Shown here in pieces: positions 25,098-39,000 of a DNA stretch of 64,000 nucleotides. Each line of letters starts with the position of its first letter. Within the stretch, counting starts at the first letter, position 1. The DNA is from Voacanga thouarsii (lineage: Eukaryota > Streptophyta > Magnoliopsida > Gentianales > Apocynaceae): contig JANUWF010001101.1 in the NCBI GenBank assembly GCA_026120185.1, forward strand, positions 6,016,001 to 6,080,000, in the 5' to 3' direction. The position numbers were made by a program, and so were the translations under genes. The notes beneath the pieces were generated by a model, which did not search any database, was not told where the DNA came from, and saw only the letters and a program-made list of their open reading frames with translations.

Positions 25098-25621
25098 CAT
25101 CCGGAGTTTTTGAACTTTATTTGACCTAATTATCTCTTAATAGAATTTTTGTCGTGTTCACCACTGAATGACTTTATATGCTTTAAAGTATGTGTTGAAT
25201 TAAAATTTGTATATTTTTAAGGAGGATTAGGAATTGTGCCATAAAAACTGGGTATATTTTTGCAATCATAAACCTATATAACAAAGATCTTAATTATATG
25301 AGTCCAAGACACATCTGCATTATTTTTAAGGATAATTAGCAATTATGCCCTTTAAAATTGGGTACTTTTAAGGGTATAATTGATATTATATTATTTTGTA
25401 AATTAGAAAATTTTGCAAAAGATCATTAATCAAGAATTACAGAATCCAAGATAGTAGAGTAGGACTAATTTAATTTTGACACAACATCATAACCCTTCAT
25501 AAGCTTATGGGATTGCTAGTTATGATTCCCAAACACTGCACATCTTTCTGGAACATCTTCATTTATAATTAGTTTTTTTTGCATAATCAACTAACTCATT
25601 GATTATGAACCTTCACATAGC
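25098..25621. other. Intergenic AT-rich DNA with a short internal repeat
   Basis: Related blocks occur twice: GGATTAGGAATTGTGCCATA near 25223 and GGATAATTAGCAATTATGCC near 25330, each followed by an AAATTGGGTA/AACTGGGTA-type word. No gene seen; downstream flank of pseudogene B. Confidence 0.4.
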
Positions 25622-25805
25622 TTTTGCACCTTCTTCATTTGTGGCTAGTTGATTTAATCAGTACAATAGTATTTCAAAATCATCTTAACTCTTCAGTAGG
25701 GAAAAGCGTACAAAACAGTCTTTAATGTTGAACTTGCTACCCGCTTCACCAATGATGTTTGCTGCCTCGAGTACTGCCGTACAATTTGTATCTTCTTCTC
25801 TTTTA

Positions 25806-25810
25806 TATAT
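25806..25810. repeat. Target-site duplication TATAT, left
   Basis: Repeated at 27822-27826 and abutting the LTR. Paralogue A has no insertion at the corresponding place (about 39925). Confidence 0.85.
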
Positions 25811-26262
25811 TGTTAGATTTTATTTTACATTCCTAATTGAACTAGGATAAGTTAGTTTGATTGAAAAATATATTCTTAATGTATTTAGAATTAGGAAATT
25901 ACTCTTACTATATCCTATGTTGATTAAGAGTCATATGACTTAATACATATATATAGGTGAGCCATAAGCTTTCTATAGGGGTCCTTATTTATTCTAGTGT
26001 ATCTAGTGTTATGAGGCATATAGGTGTAGGTTAAGTGATTATATAAGTGGTGCAAGACAGTGTGTGTACAAGAGTTTAGGAAAATACTAAGAATACCTTG
26101 TATAAATCTCCTTGTGATTGTTAATAAAGTGTTTCATGTTCTTCATTGTGGATGTAGGCTTGGTTAAATAAACTGAATCACGTAAATCTTTTATGCCTTA
26201 TTTTATTCTTTATATTTGTTTTTCTGGTCTTATCAACTATCTCAATTTAGATTTTTTCAACA
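25811..26262 (+). repeat. 5' LTR of small non-autonomous element
   Basis: 452 bp, TGTTAGATTTTATTTT to TTTTTTCAACA. Clearly homologous to 27343-27821 but with many substitutions and short indels, so not a very recent insertion. It contains a TTAATAAAGTG polyadenylation-like block. Confidence 0.88.
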
Positions 26263-26264
26263 AG

Positions 26265-26277
26265 TGGTATTAGAGCC
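26265..26277 (+). other. tRNA-iMet-type primer-binding site
   Basis: TGGTATTAGAGCC, one base from the plant consensus TGGTATCAGAGCC, two bases after the 5' LTR. Confidence 0.88.
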
Positions 26278-26945
26278 TAGTTCCTAGGTTTCTAAGGTTT
26301 TGGGATTTGGGATTTTGAGATGGTGACAAATTAATAAAAAGAATATTTTAGGTGGTAGAAGACATAGAAATATGAATCTCTTTTGGAAACGATATATTAG
26401 TGTGTTTTATTAACGGGGTTATGTCTGGAGAGAAGTTGTCAAACACTGGTAAAATTACTCGTGCAGTTGTGCACCCTATGTGAACTGGATATGTTATTGA
26501 TAAAAAATTTAATGGTGGATCTGAGACAAGTAGATTTAGGTTATATAATCAAATGAAAGAACAAACAGCTTGTAATTGTCATGAATGGTCATGTACTCAT
26601 TGAAAGAGGAAAGATAAGGATTTGTGGTGGTGGTACAATGATACTCGCATATGCGAAGATATCCTCACAGTTTTCAAGCATATGGATACTTCTTCTCGGG
26701 TAAATTTTAGATTTTAGATATTGTTTCCAAGAGATTAATTGGCTTCAATTTGAAAGTAAGTATTTTCATTCTTTGTGATGGTTATATTATAGTATATTAG
26801 AGCATAAAAAAAATGAGTTTGTGGAATGGAATGAACATTGGGTGGTATGACAGATATCGTAAAGATGTGCGAGATTTGATTGTCTTGAACCAGTAGGATT
26901 CTAATGGTTGCAATTTTTAACTGAGGTGGAGTTCTAAAATCATAT

Positions 26946-27248
26946 ATGGCTAGAATATCCCAGTGTAACAAAAGAAGTATGGGTAAAGGTATTCAACTAC
27001 AAGTAAGGAAGTATCTCAATGACTTAGAAGGGAAATGTGCACATTACTTTCAGGGGACATATGATGGTGTGAGAAGAAATCCTACAAAGGCGAGAAAAGA
27101 TCGAGGCTTTCTCGTACGATTCAACGGAGCATGTTGGACTAGGGAACAATTATGCATGTGTATTGACCAAGTCAAATTAGGAATAATTGCAATTATTGGA
27201 ATCATGTTGATTCGGGTATGTAGTTGGGCACTAATGAGATTTTGGTGA
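26946..27248 (+). other. Unidentified 100-codon open frame inside the small LTR element
   Basis: An ATG-led frame MARISQCNKRSMGKGIQLQV and onward, basic at the N-terminus, including YFQGTYDGVRRNPTKARKDR. I do not recognise it, and it does not resemble gag or pol. It could be captured host sequence or chance. The opposite strand is also open over part of it, which weakens a coding claim. Confidence 0.25.
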
Positions 27249-27342
27249 ATGTGAAGATCAATAGAGTAAAGAGAATTGAGACTTTGATGTTGCTGCATGT
27301 CCTGGAAGCTGGCAAAGGCAAAATATAAGCTAAGGTGGAGAT

Positions 27343-27821
27343 TATTGGGTTTTGTCTTACATTCTTAATTAGACTAGGATAAGGTAGTTTAATTGAAAAA
27401 TATATTCCTAATGTATTTAGAAATGTGTAGTTACTATTGATTTAGGAAGTTACTCTTACTACATCTAATATTGATTAGGAGTCTTATAACTTGATATCTA
27501 TATAGATGGAGTCACAAACTTTCTATGGGGAGGGGGGGTCATCATTTGTTGTGGTATATCGATCTAGTGATATGAGGCATATGGGTATAAGTTAGGTGAG
27601 TGCATGAGTGGTGCAAGACAGCGTGTGCACAAGAGTTTGAGAAAATAACAAGAATAACTTGTATATCTCTTTGTACATATTAATAAAGTGTTTCATGATC
27701 TTTGTCGTAGGTGTAGGCTTGGTTAAATAAGCCAAAACATGAAAATTTTTTGTGCCTTATTTTATTCTTCATGTTTGTTTCTTTGGTCTTATCAACTATT
27801 TTGGTTTAGATTTTCCCAACA
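27343..27821 (+). repeat. 3' LTR of small non-autonomous element
   Basis: 479 bp from TATTGGGTTTTGTC (TG end mutated) to TTCCCAACA. Preceded by GCTAAGGTGGAGAT, a purine-rich priming tract. Confidence 0.88.
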
Positions 27822-27826
27822 TATAT
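27822..27826. repeat. Target-site duplication TATAT, right
   Basis: Matches 25806-25810. Exon 5 of pseudogene B resumes immediately with CAACCATGCATAGG. Confidence 0.85.
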
Positions 27827-28998
27827 CAACCATGCATAGGCTACCATTAATATTGAATTCTTAGCTTAAAGTTTTCTGTTAAAATCTCAAATACTTTAAA
27901 TTTGATTAGCCATATAAAAGCATAAACTGCAGAAATATAGTTAGGATAACCTAGAGATGGGGTCCTCTGACTTTATTGAAAAATGTGTAGTACTGGGGGG
28001 AAATTTCTTAAAAGCAAAAATATCTTGACGGTGATATGATCTTGTTCAACTTATCCTAGCGGTCCTTTATTCTTTTGTATCCAAAATCAAAATTTTTTTT
28101 TTCCGTTATCCTTAGTTATTACTTTCAAAAGCTTCAACGCTCTCAATAAAGTATCGCTTGAGACGCCTATTTGAGAATTAAGGACGTGTAGAACTATTCT
28201 GTCATATAAATTCTTATCCTTAATTATTTCCCACTTACATAAACAACAAACGAAGAATTTGTCAAAGGTTGCTAGTATAACAAGGAATTTAGCTATGACT
28301 ATTGTAGTTATTAATTCTAGTGCATTGAACTTAGAATGCCTTGGTAAGAAAATTTTCCAATTACATCTCAATGAGGTAAAAAGAAAAGGTCACAAGCATG
28401 TTCCAAGTCTATAGCAATTTTGCATGCTATGGGCATTATGAGTATGCAGTTAGGATTTAGAAAGACAACCGTTTCATCCTAAATTTAATATCTCAAAAAA
28501 TATAGTTGCAAGGTTACATAACAAGGAATTCTTCAGCTAGGATCAGCATTTAGCAAGTGAAGCTATCCGAATTACAATGGCTTTGAAATTACCCAAAGTT
28601 TAGGTATAGTGATGATCATGACATCTTCATCTGCGGGAGTAGGAATTGTAGTAAAATTAGGCTAATAATTGACATGGTCATTGATGCTTCTTACAAAAGG
28701 GCCATATAGAACTATTTTCTTCAAATGTCTATCTGGATTATTAGGTGAAGTGACAAACTCAATCATATCCGCACAATCTGAATTATTCTTCACTATTGAC
28801 ATATTTCCAAGGAACTCAAAATTACCGGTCTTCAAGTAGTTTGTTTGTAATTTATAAATCTGTGCAAATCAAATCTCAAATTCTTTAATTTTGGAGTTTA
28901 TGCTTACCTAAAACAGAGATTAAAAATGTGATATGTACTAACTAGATAATAAGGAGTATCTACCACAACTCTTACATTCTCTGGGGAAAGTGCGAAAA

Positions 28999-29003
28999 TT
29001 GCT
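28999..29003. repeat. Target-site duplicate (TTGCT), left
   Basis: Faces CTGAT at 37896-37900. The uninterrupted paralogue A reads CTGCT at the equivalent place (about 41150-41155), so each side has one mutation from an original CTGCT. Confidence 0.65.
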
Positions 29004-30592
29004 TGATGAGGGCTCATCATTTATATATTTTTGAGTGTTTTGTTCTTTAATTGTGGTAAATTCTTATTTAAATCATGACTTACCACATCCTTTTCAACTT
29101 CTTCCAATTGGAGATGATAAAGATGAAATGAAGGAAAATGGAGAAAAAATTGAAGAAACTTGAAGACGCCAAGAAATAACCTAGACTTCCCTAGGCCACC
29201 TAATGGGTTGTATTGTGCATTTTTTTTTTTCCCGGAAGTAGGGTGGCCTAGGGAAGTTTGACTTCCCTGGGCTTCCTGGTACTGTTCTTGTACAAAATGA
29301 ATGGCGACCCAGGGAAGAACTTCCCTAGAATGCCTGGATCAAGAAAAAGCACACTAGTACAGGTACCTGGCAGCCCACTTCTTTGGTCTGCTTGGTCTCT
29401 GGACAATCTCACGCCCCAAGGAAGTGCTGCTCACTTGCTATAGAAACATGTGTATCTATGTTTTTCTGCGATTTTTGTGATTTCTTTTCATTATACACTT
29501 TGTATAGACCATTATAAACCCTAGAAATACATCCTTAGTTGGCTAGCAACTAAGAGATCCCTTAGGGAGCTCAAAGAAACACTAAAAAAATGAGGATCTT
29601 AGAGAAACAATGAGAAAGAAGAAGGGATTGTTTAGGGAAATTCAAGGAAGAAGAAGTTTAGGATCTTGTTTAAGAGTAAAGTTCTTTCTTTTTCTTTGAA
29701 TTACACTTAAACAATATTTAGATTTATATGATTTTAGTTGTATTTGAGGAATGAACCCTAATCTATGTTCTTGTATTGAATTACTACTATGTTTTGTTGA
29801 ATTTCAAATCTTATATTTGATTACTTGGGCATTATTGTGTTGGATTGATTGTTTGGGCTTGATTGATTTATTCAATTAATTGGTTCACTCTTGATGATTT
29901 CGAGAAATGGGATTAGGAGTTGAATACCAAATTAATTGGTCCAATATCTATCTTCCTTTGATTAACGAGAGGGAGAGAGAGAGAGATGTTAAAATATTAG
30001 AACTTGATAGTTAATGGGTTTTCAATATTGCCTAGGGATAGGGAGATTGTGACTTCTGGGTACTTTTTGGGTGATAAGTGAGTGTAATGTTTCCTTGGGT
30101 TAGGTTGATTAAGTAGAAATTCCCATTAGTTGAACGTTAGGAAAGAAATCTAATAACTCGAGAGAGAGTGAGTGAAGTTTATTCTTAAAAATTCATACCA
30201 GTGCTCGAATTGAGATTTAATAAACGTAGTGGTATACTCTTTACTAGACATGATTTTGGGTGATTTCTTCTTGTACATGGCCTTTCCCGTATTCTTATTC
30301 CTTAACAATCCTTGTGACTGTTCTCATGTGAGTCCGATGTACTCTCTATTGTAATAGTTTAGTTTAGTTAATTTTATTTACTTTATCTCTATATTCATTT
30401 TGGCTAGACAATGAGATTATAGCAAAGTAGTGGTAATTACAAAGTTCTCGTAAATTCGATACTTGCTATTTCCTATATTATGCAATAGGTATACTTACCC
30501 GTATATGTAGTTTTAATGCTTAGTATTTTAATTTAAAACTTGATTTGTTGTGGATTCTTTATACTATTTTCAATGCACACAAAACCTCATCA
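29004..30592 (+). repeat. 5' LTR of Athila-like element
   Basis: About 1589 bp, TGATGAGGGCTCATCA to CACACAAAACCTCATCA. Homologous through its length to 36284-37895 apart from a microsatellite in the latter. Contains CTAGGGAAGT/CCTGG words shared by both LTRs. Confidence 0.88.
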
Positions 30593-30601
30593 ACAAGTTT
30601 T

Positions 30602-30619
30602 TGGTTCTGTTGCCGGGGA
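30602..30619 (+). other. tRNA-Asp-type primer-binding site
   Basis: TGGTTCTGTTGCCGGGGA matches the complement of the tRNA-Asp 3' end (TGGCGCCGTTGCCGGGGA) at 15 of 18 positions, set in the usual AACAAGTTTTTGG context just after the LTR. Known for Athila-type gypsy elements. Confidence 0.88.
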
Positions 30620-31811
30620 TTGGCAATATCATGAAAAATTTAAGTCTTGTTGATTTTGTTGTGTATATATGTGTAAATAGTATTAATTCTTTTATATAAA
30701 TATTTATATCTATATTTGTGCATAATACTAACCATTACTTGTATATAGATTTCTTTTCTTTTATACCTTGTTTGATGTTGGATATTTTGTTGGGAAATAA
30801 TTGTTGTTGTGGAGTTTCTTTGTTTTTTTTTTTTTTTTTGTATTGTTTGTTGTACTTCTGGGCTGTTGTAATACTATATATTGTGGAGATTGAAAATTGA
30901 TTGTAGTAGTGGTGAATAAATTGAGGAGATGGTTGATTTGTATAGTTGATATTGTAATTGGGAGATGCTATAGTATTTTTGGAAAGTGTGGTATTCATGA
31001 ATTGGTAGTTGTACTTATGAAAATCTTTTGAGATTCTTTTCAATAAAACCACTAAATCCTTGACATTTTCACTTTTCTTTGAATTTCATTGAATTTATAG
31101 TGTGTGTGGTCTACTAGTTCTAGTGTATGCTATATTAGTATTTTGTTGCATATATAAAGGATAATTATTGATTTTGAGGTATTAAAATGTATATATGTTG
31201 TTGTTGTTGTTATATCATGATTTATTTGTTATTAATATTGATACTAATGAATTTTTTGTACAACTCTTTGTATCCTTTTTATTTATATTTACTTTTGAAT
31301 TATTTTCTTTGTCTATTATTTTTGTATTATTTTATTATTATCTCATTAGTCATGGTGTACTATTGTATTTTTCTTTATTTTTGCAAGATTGGAGATCTTA
31401 TTCTTTGGAACAATCCCCCATTTCTTTTCCCTTCTATGATACATTGTGCTTCAAGATGTTATGGGAGTATTTATTTACCTTCTTCTCTCTTTTATTTCTT
31501 TTAGTCCCATTGAAAATGCTTATATTATTTGATTTGTGGCCAATGAAGATATTGTCTAATTTAAGTGTGGATGAGAGGTTGAATAATATTGTTTTTATAA
31601 TTTTGTATTATTTATATTGAAATTTTCTTATTTTTGGGCTAAAATTTTTGTTTTTACAATTTAGCTAAAATATTTTTGCATTGTTGGGTTAGTTTTCAAG
31701 GCTTGTTGGTATGCGTGTTAATATGTGTTAGTTTAGTGGAGTTATTATTTATCTTTTGGCTTGGGATTCTATTTAAAACTTTTCTAGAAAAATTATTTTT
31801 ATATGCACTTA
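30620..31811 (+). other. Internal non-coding region of Athila-like element, left of hAT
   Basis: T-rich sequence with no gag or pol motifs. The open frames here (for example at 31195-31620) are low-complexity, Phe/Leu/Tyr-rich translations of T-rich DNA. The block at about 31490-31600 recurs inverted at 2020-2340. Confidence 0.7.
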
Positions 31812-31819
31812 GATATTGG
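31812..31819. repeat. 8-bp target-site duplication GATATTGG, left
   Basis: Exact repeat of 35222-35229; 8 bp is the hAT hallmark. Confidence 0.93.
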
Positions 31820-34800
31820 TAGCAATGGCAACTGGGCTGGTTCGTCTCGTCAGACCTGGCCCGAGGGCCGAACCGGTCACTGTTCTCTAGGGCGATCCTA
31901 GGGCCTGGGCTGGTCCGAGCCAAGGATAAAAATCCCTGGCCCGCCTGGGATTGTGGCCCGGCAGGCCGGCCCATGCTTGAGAGCCATTGCACCAACGATG
32001 CTCAAGTTTTTTTTTTTTTGCTATTTAGTCCCTACAACATCTCTAAATGTTTTTTTTTTTTGGCTTTTAGGCCCCTAATGGCTATATTCTCCCCCCTAAC
32101 CACGAAAACTCTATAAATACCCCCCAATTCACCCTAAAACTCATCAAACACTCCCTAACTCTTTCCAACTCTCTCCAATTCTCTTAAACTCTCTTATTTT
32201 CATTCATCATTCTCTCATAATCCTCAAAACTCTTCATTTTCTCTACAAAAAGTGTTATAATAGAATTTATTTTTAATATATTTTTTCATTTTTTCAAGAA
32301 AAACTTCATATTTTGGAAAATTGTTGAATGGCAGAATAGTGGATGCAAGAAGTAAAGCTTCGCAAAGTGTTGTTATTCTTGCCCATTAACTAGTTAGTAT
32401 TTCTTAATCTTATATTCTCACTTTTTAGCTTTATTAATTGTTTATTTGTTTCAGTTATTTGTTTAATTTTTAAGTTAATTTATTATTTATATTTTTTAAT
32501 TCTCTTATTTTATTATTTGTTAATACTTTATTTCATTATTTTTAACTTTTATTTGAATTTTGGTTGGTCATTTTTTTTTTTTTTAGAAATAATGAATCCA
32601 AATCAATATCATCATTTTTCTTCATCACAATCATCTGCACATTTTGATTTCAATATAAATCCAGCATTGAATTTAATAAACAATGAAATAGGTAATGAAA
32701 ATGAAGGCCCTAATAGGCCTAGCGTTAGTGTTTCACAATCACAACCAACTCCAACAATTAATCCTAATGAATCTAATATAGGTCAGGATGTCGATGATGT
32801 TGTTGAAACTTCGAAAGTTATAGCTAAAGCAAAACTATCTATAGTTTGGAATCTTTTTAAAAAAGATAATGATAATGATAGAGCACAATGTAAAATTTTT
32901 AGGGTAGTATATGTACAAAAGAAGGGAAGAGGGACGAAAACGTTAGTTAGATAAATGAAAAGGTCACATAATGATTAGTTAGAAAACCTACTTGAACAAC
33001 AACAAATCCATACTACAGGAGATCAAATTATTGATAATTTTCAATACGATTATAGAAAAAATGGAAGTGAATTTGCTAAAATAATTGTTCAAACAAAATT
33101 ATCTTTCAATTTTGCAGAAAATCTACATTATAAACAATACGTGCAAAACAATTATCAACCTACACGGAAAATGATTCCTAGAATAACGTTAAAAAAATAA
33201 TATAATAAAGATATATAAAGAAATAAAAGAGTATCTAATTGCTATGTTTGATTCTTGTAATTGAAATTTTGCTCTTACTTGTGATGGTTAGATTGCAATT
33301 ACTAATGAGTCTTATTTATGCATTACATATCATTGGATAGATCATGATTAGTTAGTACAAAAAGAACTATTTATTTTAAATTAATTGAATATTCTCATGT
33401 TGGTATTAGTATAGCTAGAATGATTATTCAAATATGTCGTGAATATAGGATTTTAAATAAAATTATTTCTATTTCTTTAGATAACGCTTCAAATAATGAT
33501 TCTACCATAACAATTTTGAAAAATACTATGAATCCTATGTTAGATGGTATTTTATTTTATAGTAGGTGTGCTTATCATATACTTAATTTGTGTGTGTTAA
33601 GGAATGATATAAATATATTGATGATACTGTTAATATAATAAAAAATGTTGTTTTATTTATTAAAACTTCTCCAACTAGACAATAAAATTTTAAGGTTTTA
33701 TACTGAGAACAAGATGTATCTTTTAAAAAATTTATATTAGATTGTAAAACTAGATGGAACTCAACTTTAGATATGTTTGAAAGTGTTATACATTTTCAAA
33801 ACCAACTTATTGAATTTTGTAATAGTAACAATTTTCAATCTCAACTAACTGAAACTCATTTTGAAAACTGTATTGCGCTTTCAATATTTTTATTTACTTT
33901 TAAAGAAGCAACTGAATTTTTATCGAGATCTTATTATCCCACTACTTATCATATTCTTCCAACACTTCCTAAGGTAACACATATTTTTAGTGAGTATATG
34001 GATCATCCCCAATATGGTTATTTTATGAGAAGTATGTTTGAAAAATATAAAAAATATTATGAAGATTTTCTATTTTATATTGTATGGCATTGTGTATGAA
34101 TCTTCGAGTAAAAATCGCTAAATTTCATAGTATTATTGAATATCTAATGAAACATTAGATTTTGATGAATCTCAAACACTTAGACAATGTATGATAAAAG
34201 ATATAAAAAATAAAACAGTCAAAACTCTATCTGACATGTATAATTTGTATGAGTTTCAGTCTTCTTATTTTGGTTCTTCTACGTTAAGTAAGCAAGCTTC
34301 ATCATCATCTAGCAGTCACTTTCAACTATCACGAAAATTTACCTCTTCGATTTCATTAATATTTAATCCATTGGGTATCATGAAGCATAAAAAAAAGATC
34401 ATCTACAACCTACAATGAAATGACAATTTACGAGATACAGGCCTTGGTAGAAAATGAGGATCAATATTTTTGACATTTATAGTTGGTGGAAGGCTTATGC
34501 AAGTCAATACCCCATTTTATCTAAAATGGAATGTGACCTTTTGACATCACCTATCTCCACAGTGTCATCAGAAAGCGTCTTTAGTGAGAACGCTCAAACA
34601 ATCGATGAAAGAAGATCTCGATTAGCTCCTCATACTTTGGAGATGTTAATGTATTGCATCAATTGGTTCGCAGCCGAAGATATGATGGCTAATTTGTGGA
34701 TTGTTAATGATGACTCAGATGATGAATGGAGTGAACCAAATAGTTAGTTTAGTGTTCAAATAATTAGGAATTTAGGACAAGTAATATTATGTATTTAATT

Positions 34801-35221
34801 TTATTTTTAGGATATTTATTCTATGTTTAAATTTTGATCATTATAATATTTTTAAGAGTTTTAGGTATCAAGTCCCCCTCTTATGTAATCTTTATTTTAT
34901 TAATTAATAAAACAGGTAGAGGTCCAAGCTAAACCCCCACCACTTTAAGATGGTTTTTTTATAATTTTTAAAAATTTTGTTATTTAAGTAATAATAAATA
35001 ATTACAAAAGAATAAAATATCAAAATTTATGACCGAATTAAGTAGAAAAAAAAATAAAGAAAGAGAAAGTAAGGCCTGGAACCAGCCCAGGCCAAGGGCT
35101 TTTGGCCCAGGGCTTGGCACAGACCAGCCCACAGACTTGTGGGATCGGACCACATGACGCATGGGCCGGGCCTAAGCCAACACGGCCCAAAATCGTGCAG
35201 GGCAGCCCTCATGCCTTGCTA
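31820..35221 (+). mobile_element. hAT transposon, full-length but coding-dead
   Basis: 3402 bp with imperfect terminal inverted repeats: left TAGCAATGGCAACTGGGCTG, right (inverted) TAGCAAGGCATGAGGGCTGC. The 8-bp flanks GATATTGG are identical. Both ends carry about 180 bp of GGCC-rich subterminal sequence (31820-31985 and 35070-35215). The transposase runs left to right in between. The tip resembles that of nDart-like plant hATs (TAG..GTGGC.A..GGGC), by general knowledge. It is nested inside the Athila-like element. Confidence 0.93.
32592..34747 (+). pseudogene. hAT transposase, broken (BED / RICESLEEPER type)
   Basis: Starts at ATG 32592: a low-complexity Ser/Asn/Pro N-terminus, then the BED zinc-finger area around IVWNLFKKDNDNDRAQCKIF, where the usual second Cys of the CxxC pair is missing. 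A TAG/TAA pair ends this frame at 32952-32954. Beyond the breaks: a DGWIAITNESYLCITYHWID segment (about 33285-33345), the core SLDNASNND (33470-33500), FESVIHFQNQLIEFCNSNNF (33773 on), and an intact C-terminal hAT dimerisation region at 34454-34747 with LTSPISTVSSESVFSENAQT and a C-terminal acidic tail. At least four breaks; no active protein. The copy at 1-1455 shares the domains. Confidence 0.9.
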
Positions 35222-35229
35222 GATATTGG
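35222..35229. repeat. 8-bp target-site duplication GATATTGG, right
   Basis: Exact repeat of 31812-31819. Confidence 0.93.
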
Positions 35230-36270
35230 GTATAACATAGGATAAGTTTGGAGAAGTAAATTAATCTTGTATATGCCTTTGAAAATATTGTGAAACTTAA
35301 TTCTTTTAAAATAGATGAAAACTTAGTAATGAAATATAGAGTGTGGATTATTGGTTTATCTCTAATTTCATTGTAATTTACCATTCATTCATTCATCCAT
35401 TCATTTGTGTTATATATTGTATTATAGAAATTTTAAATTATTTATTGTAATTTTCAATAAAAAGGTAAATAGGAGTAAGAGGTAGGTTGCTAAATGTACC
35501 AACCGAAGTGAGGGGAAAAAAAGCTATAGGAATGCAAAAATGCATGTGCTATGATGAAAAACAAAGTGTAATGAAAAAGAAAAGAAAAAGAAAGAAAAGC
35601 AAAAAGCAAGAAAATGCAAGGGAAGCAGAAACATTTAAGTTAAAACAACTATAAATGCATTCCTTTAAAGAAAGAAAAGTGATGAAAAATGAGAGACTCC
35701 TACTTTGCCAATTCAATTTGAAATGTATTGTTGTATTGATGTATCAAAGTATAAAGTTTTGTTGTATTGTAGTGTAACATATTTAATACTTGTACTTGGG
35801 GAAAGCTACGAGGCTTGAGCGAGTTTTTTTATCCTATCTCATATGAATCATTTTGTTTGAATTCTTGATTGGAGATATTAAGTGAAGCACATTTATTTGG
35901 TATAAACTTGTTTAATTTCACTTTGAGATTCTTGGTTATGTCTAATTTAATATAAGGGTATATATAGGATTAATTTGGATAGATTGGTGTTGAGATGAAT
36001 TCTAAGGTGGAGGGAAAAATAATCTCTTTACCTTTTTGACCTTATTGCATATATGCTAAGTTGTTCTTGATGAGTCACTTAGAATGCTATGTAGAATACT
36101 TTTCATTGTACTTATGAATTAGATATTCTTTATTCTTGTGAAATAAATGTATTTTTCTTGACTTGTACAATAGTTAACTTGTGAATAAATGTAGGGTGCT
36201 AGATTTATATATTAGTCGATTCTTTATTTGTAAATAAGTGTGGTTTACTTGAGGACAAGTAAAGATTTAA
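35230..36270 (+). other. Internal non-coding region of Athila-like element, right of hAT
   Basis: AT-rich and not coding. It ends with the conserved GAGGACAAGTAAAGATTTAA lead-in to the polypurine tract. A short ATTCATTCATTCATCC repeat occurs at about 35383-35400. Confidence 0.7.
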
Positions 36271-36283
36271 ATGTGGGGGTTTG
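36271..36283 (+). other. Polypurine tract of Athila-like element
   Basis: ATGTGGGGGTTTG immediately before the 3' LTR, in the context typical for plant gypsy elements. Confidence 0.75.
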
Positions 36284-37895
<1,612 letters not shown>

Positions 37896-37900
37896 CTGAT
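37896..37900. repeat. Target-site duplicate (CTGAT), right
   Basis: See 28999-29003. Exon 2 of pseudogene B resumes directly after it (GCAATGAGAAG; paralogue A GCATTGAGAAG). Confidence 0.65.
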
Positions 37901-39000
37901 GCAATGAGAAGCTGGGTTGAGCCACTACCAAAAAGAATGTATCTTCCATCTGTAACTGCATTTTCGGCAATGGCAAGTAGTTTGTGAATGTGATTAATGA
38001 GTTCTAGTGAGTGGATGGTTTTGCGTGCGGATGAGTAGCTCATCCGGTGCCAGCCGGCCACTAGGAGTGCACTGCTAGCTGCATTTTGCGTCCAGAAGGG
38101 TTCCAAGAACAAAGAGTCTTCACTGCCTCCAGCCGTTTCAGCCGTCACATCTAAATTCTGATTGAAGAACAAAGGGATAATTGTGATGCAAACTGGAAAT
38201 TTATAAACGGAAAGAAATCGGGATACCACTGAATTTGCTTTCTAAATTTTGCTGAATCTAAAACTAAAGATTTACCTTCAAACAACTACCAGCTCCGCAC
38301 AAGACCAAATTAGAGATGGCCGAAAGAAAAAAATAATAAGCAAGAGAAAAGGGGGAAAGGGATACAGACTCTAACATTAGAAATCAATGATTTATCAAGT
38401 TATAACTACCTTAGAACCAGAGGTTGAACTGTTAACATTCTTCATCTACCTTTTCTGTTCTTTATGAACAAGAAGATTTTGTACCATTCTTTGAAACTTT
38501 TAGCTGAATGTAGAACTTTGCCTCTCCTCAGAGAGCTACTATGGTCATGTTACAACTTATGATTAATAACCGCACCTTCTCTACATCCTGGTAAAAATTT
38601 TCATGCTAATGCTAATTAAAAGAAAGAAAGATGGGGTAACATGAAGATGGGCACTTGTGGGGGGAAAAGGGGCGAAGGAGGGTCGGAGCATGGTCTAACC
38701 CATCTGCACTTTCAGGATTGTCAGGTATGAATTAAGAGCAATCAGGGCCCTGGAAACAAGTGTTGCACTCACAAACTAGCTTGCCATAAACCACCAATCC
38801 ATCAAGAACGGTTCTTCCATGGCCTGAACAAGACAGTGACGCCACAGCTTCAGCTTCTTCTGCAGCCCTTCTGCTCCAACTCAGCTCATCCTAATTCCAT
38901 TGTCCAGAGCCATACAAATTGTTGGTGATGAAGAAAACATTAATCAGTACAGAAGCCAGAAGACACAATGCATAGCAGAAGCTTTGGTTATCAGCCATTC

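Larger units (their letters stand above)
25811..27821 (+). mobile_element. Small non-autonomous copia-type LTR retrotransposon in exon 5 of pseudogene B
   Basis: 2011 bp: 5' LTR 25811-26262, primer-binding site 26265-26277, internal region of about 1.08 kb, polypurine stretch near 27330-27342, 3' LTR 27343-27821. TATAT flanks on both sides. The interior shows no gag, protease, integrase or RT motif, so it must have been mobilised by another element. The length is between typical TRIM and LARD elements. The plus-strand orientation is opposite to the host gene. Confidence 0.9.

Noticed and set aside
28943..28999. Separate small exon of an unknown gene
   Set aside because: It aligns with the end of exon 2 of copy A and is the displaced second half of exon 2 of pseudogene B.
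31187..31620. Hydrophobic 105- and 141-codon frames suggesting a membrane protein
   Set aside because: T-rich interior of the Athila-like element; overlapping frames on the same strand are both Phe/Leu/Tyr-rich purely from composition.
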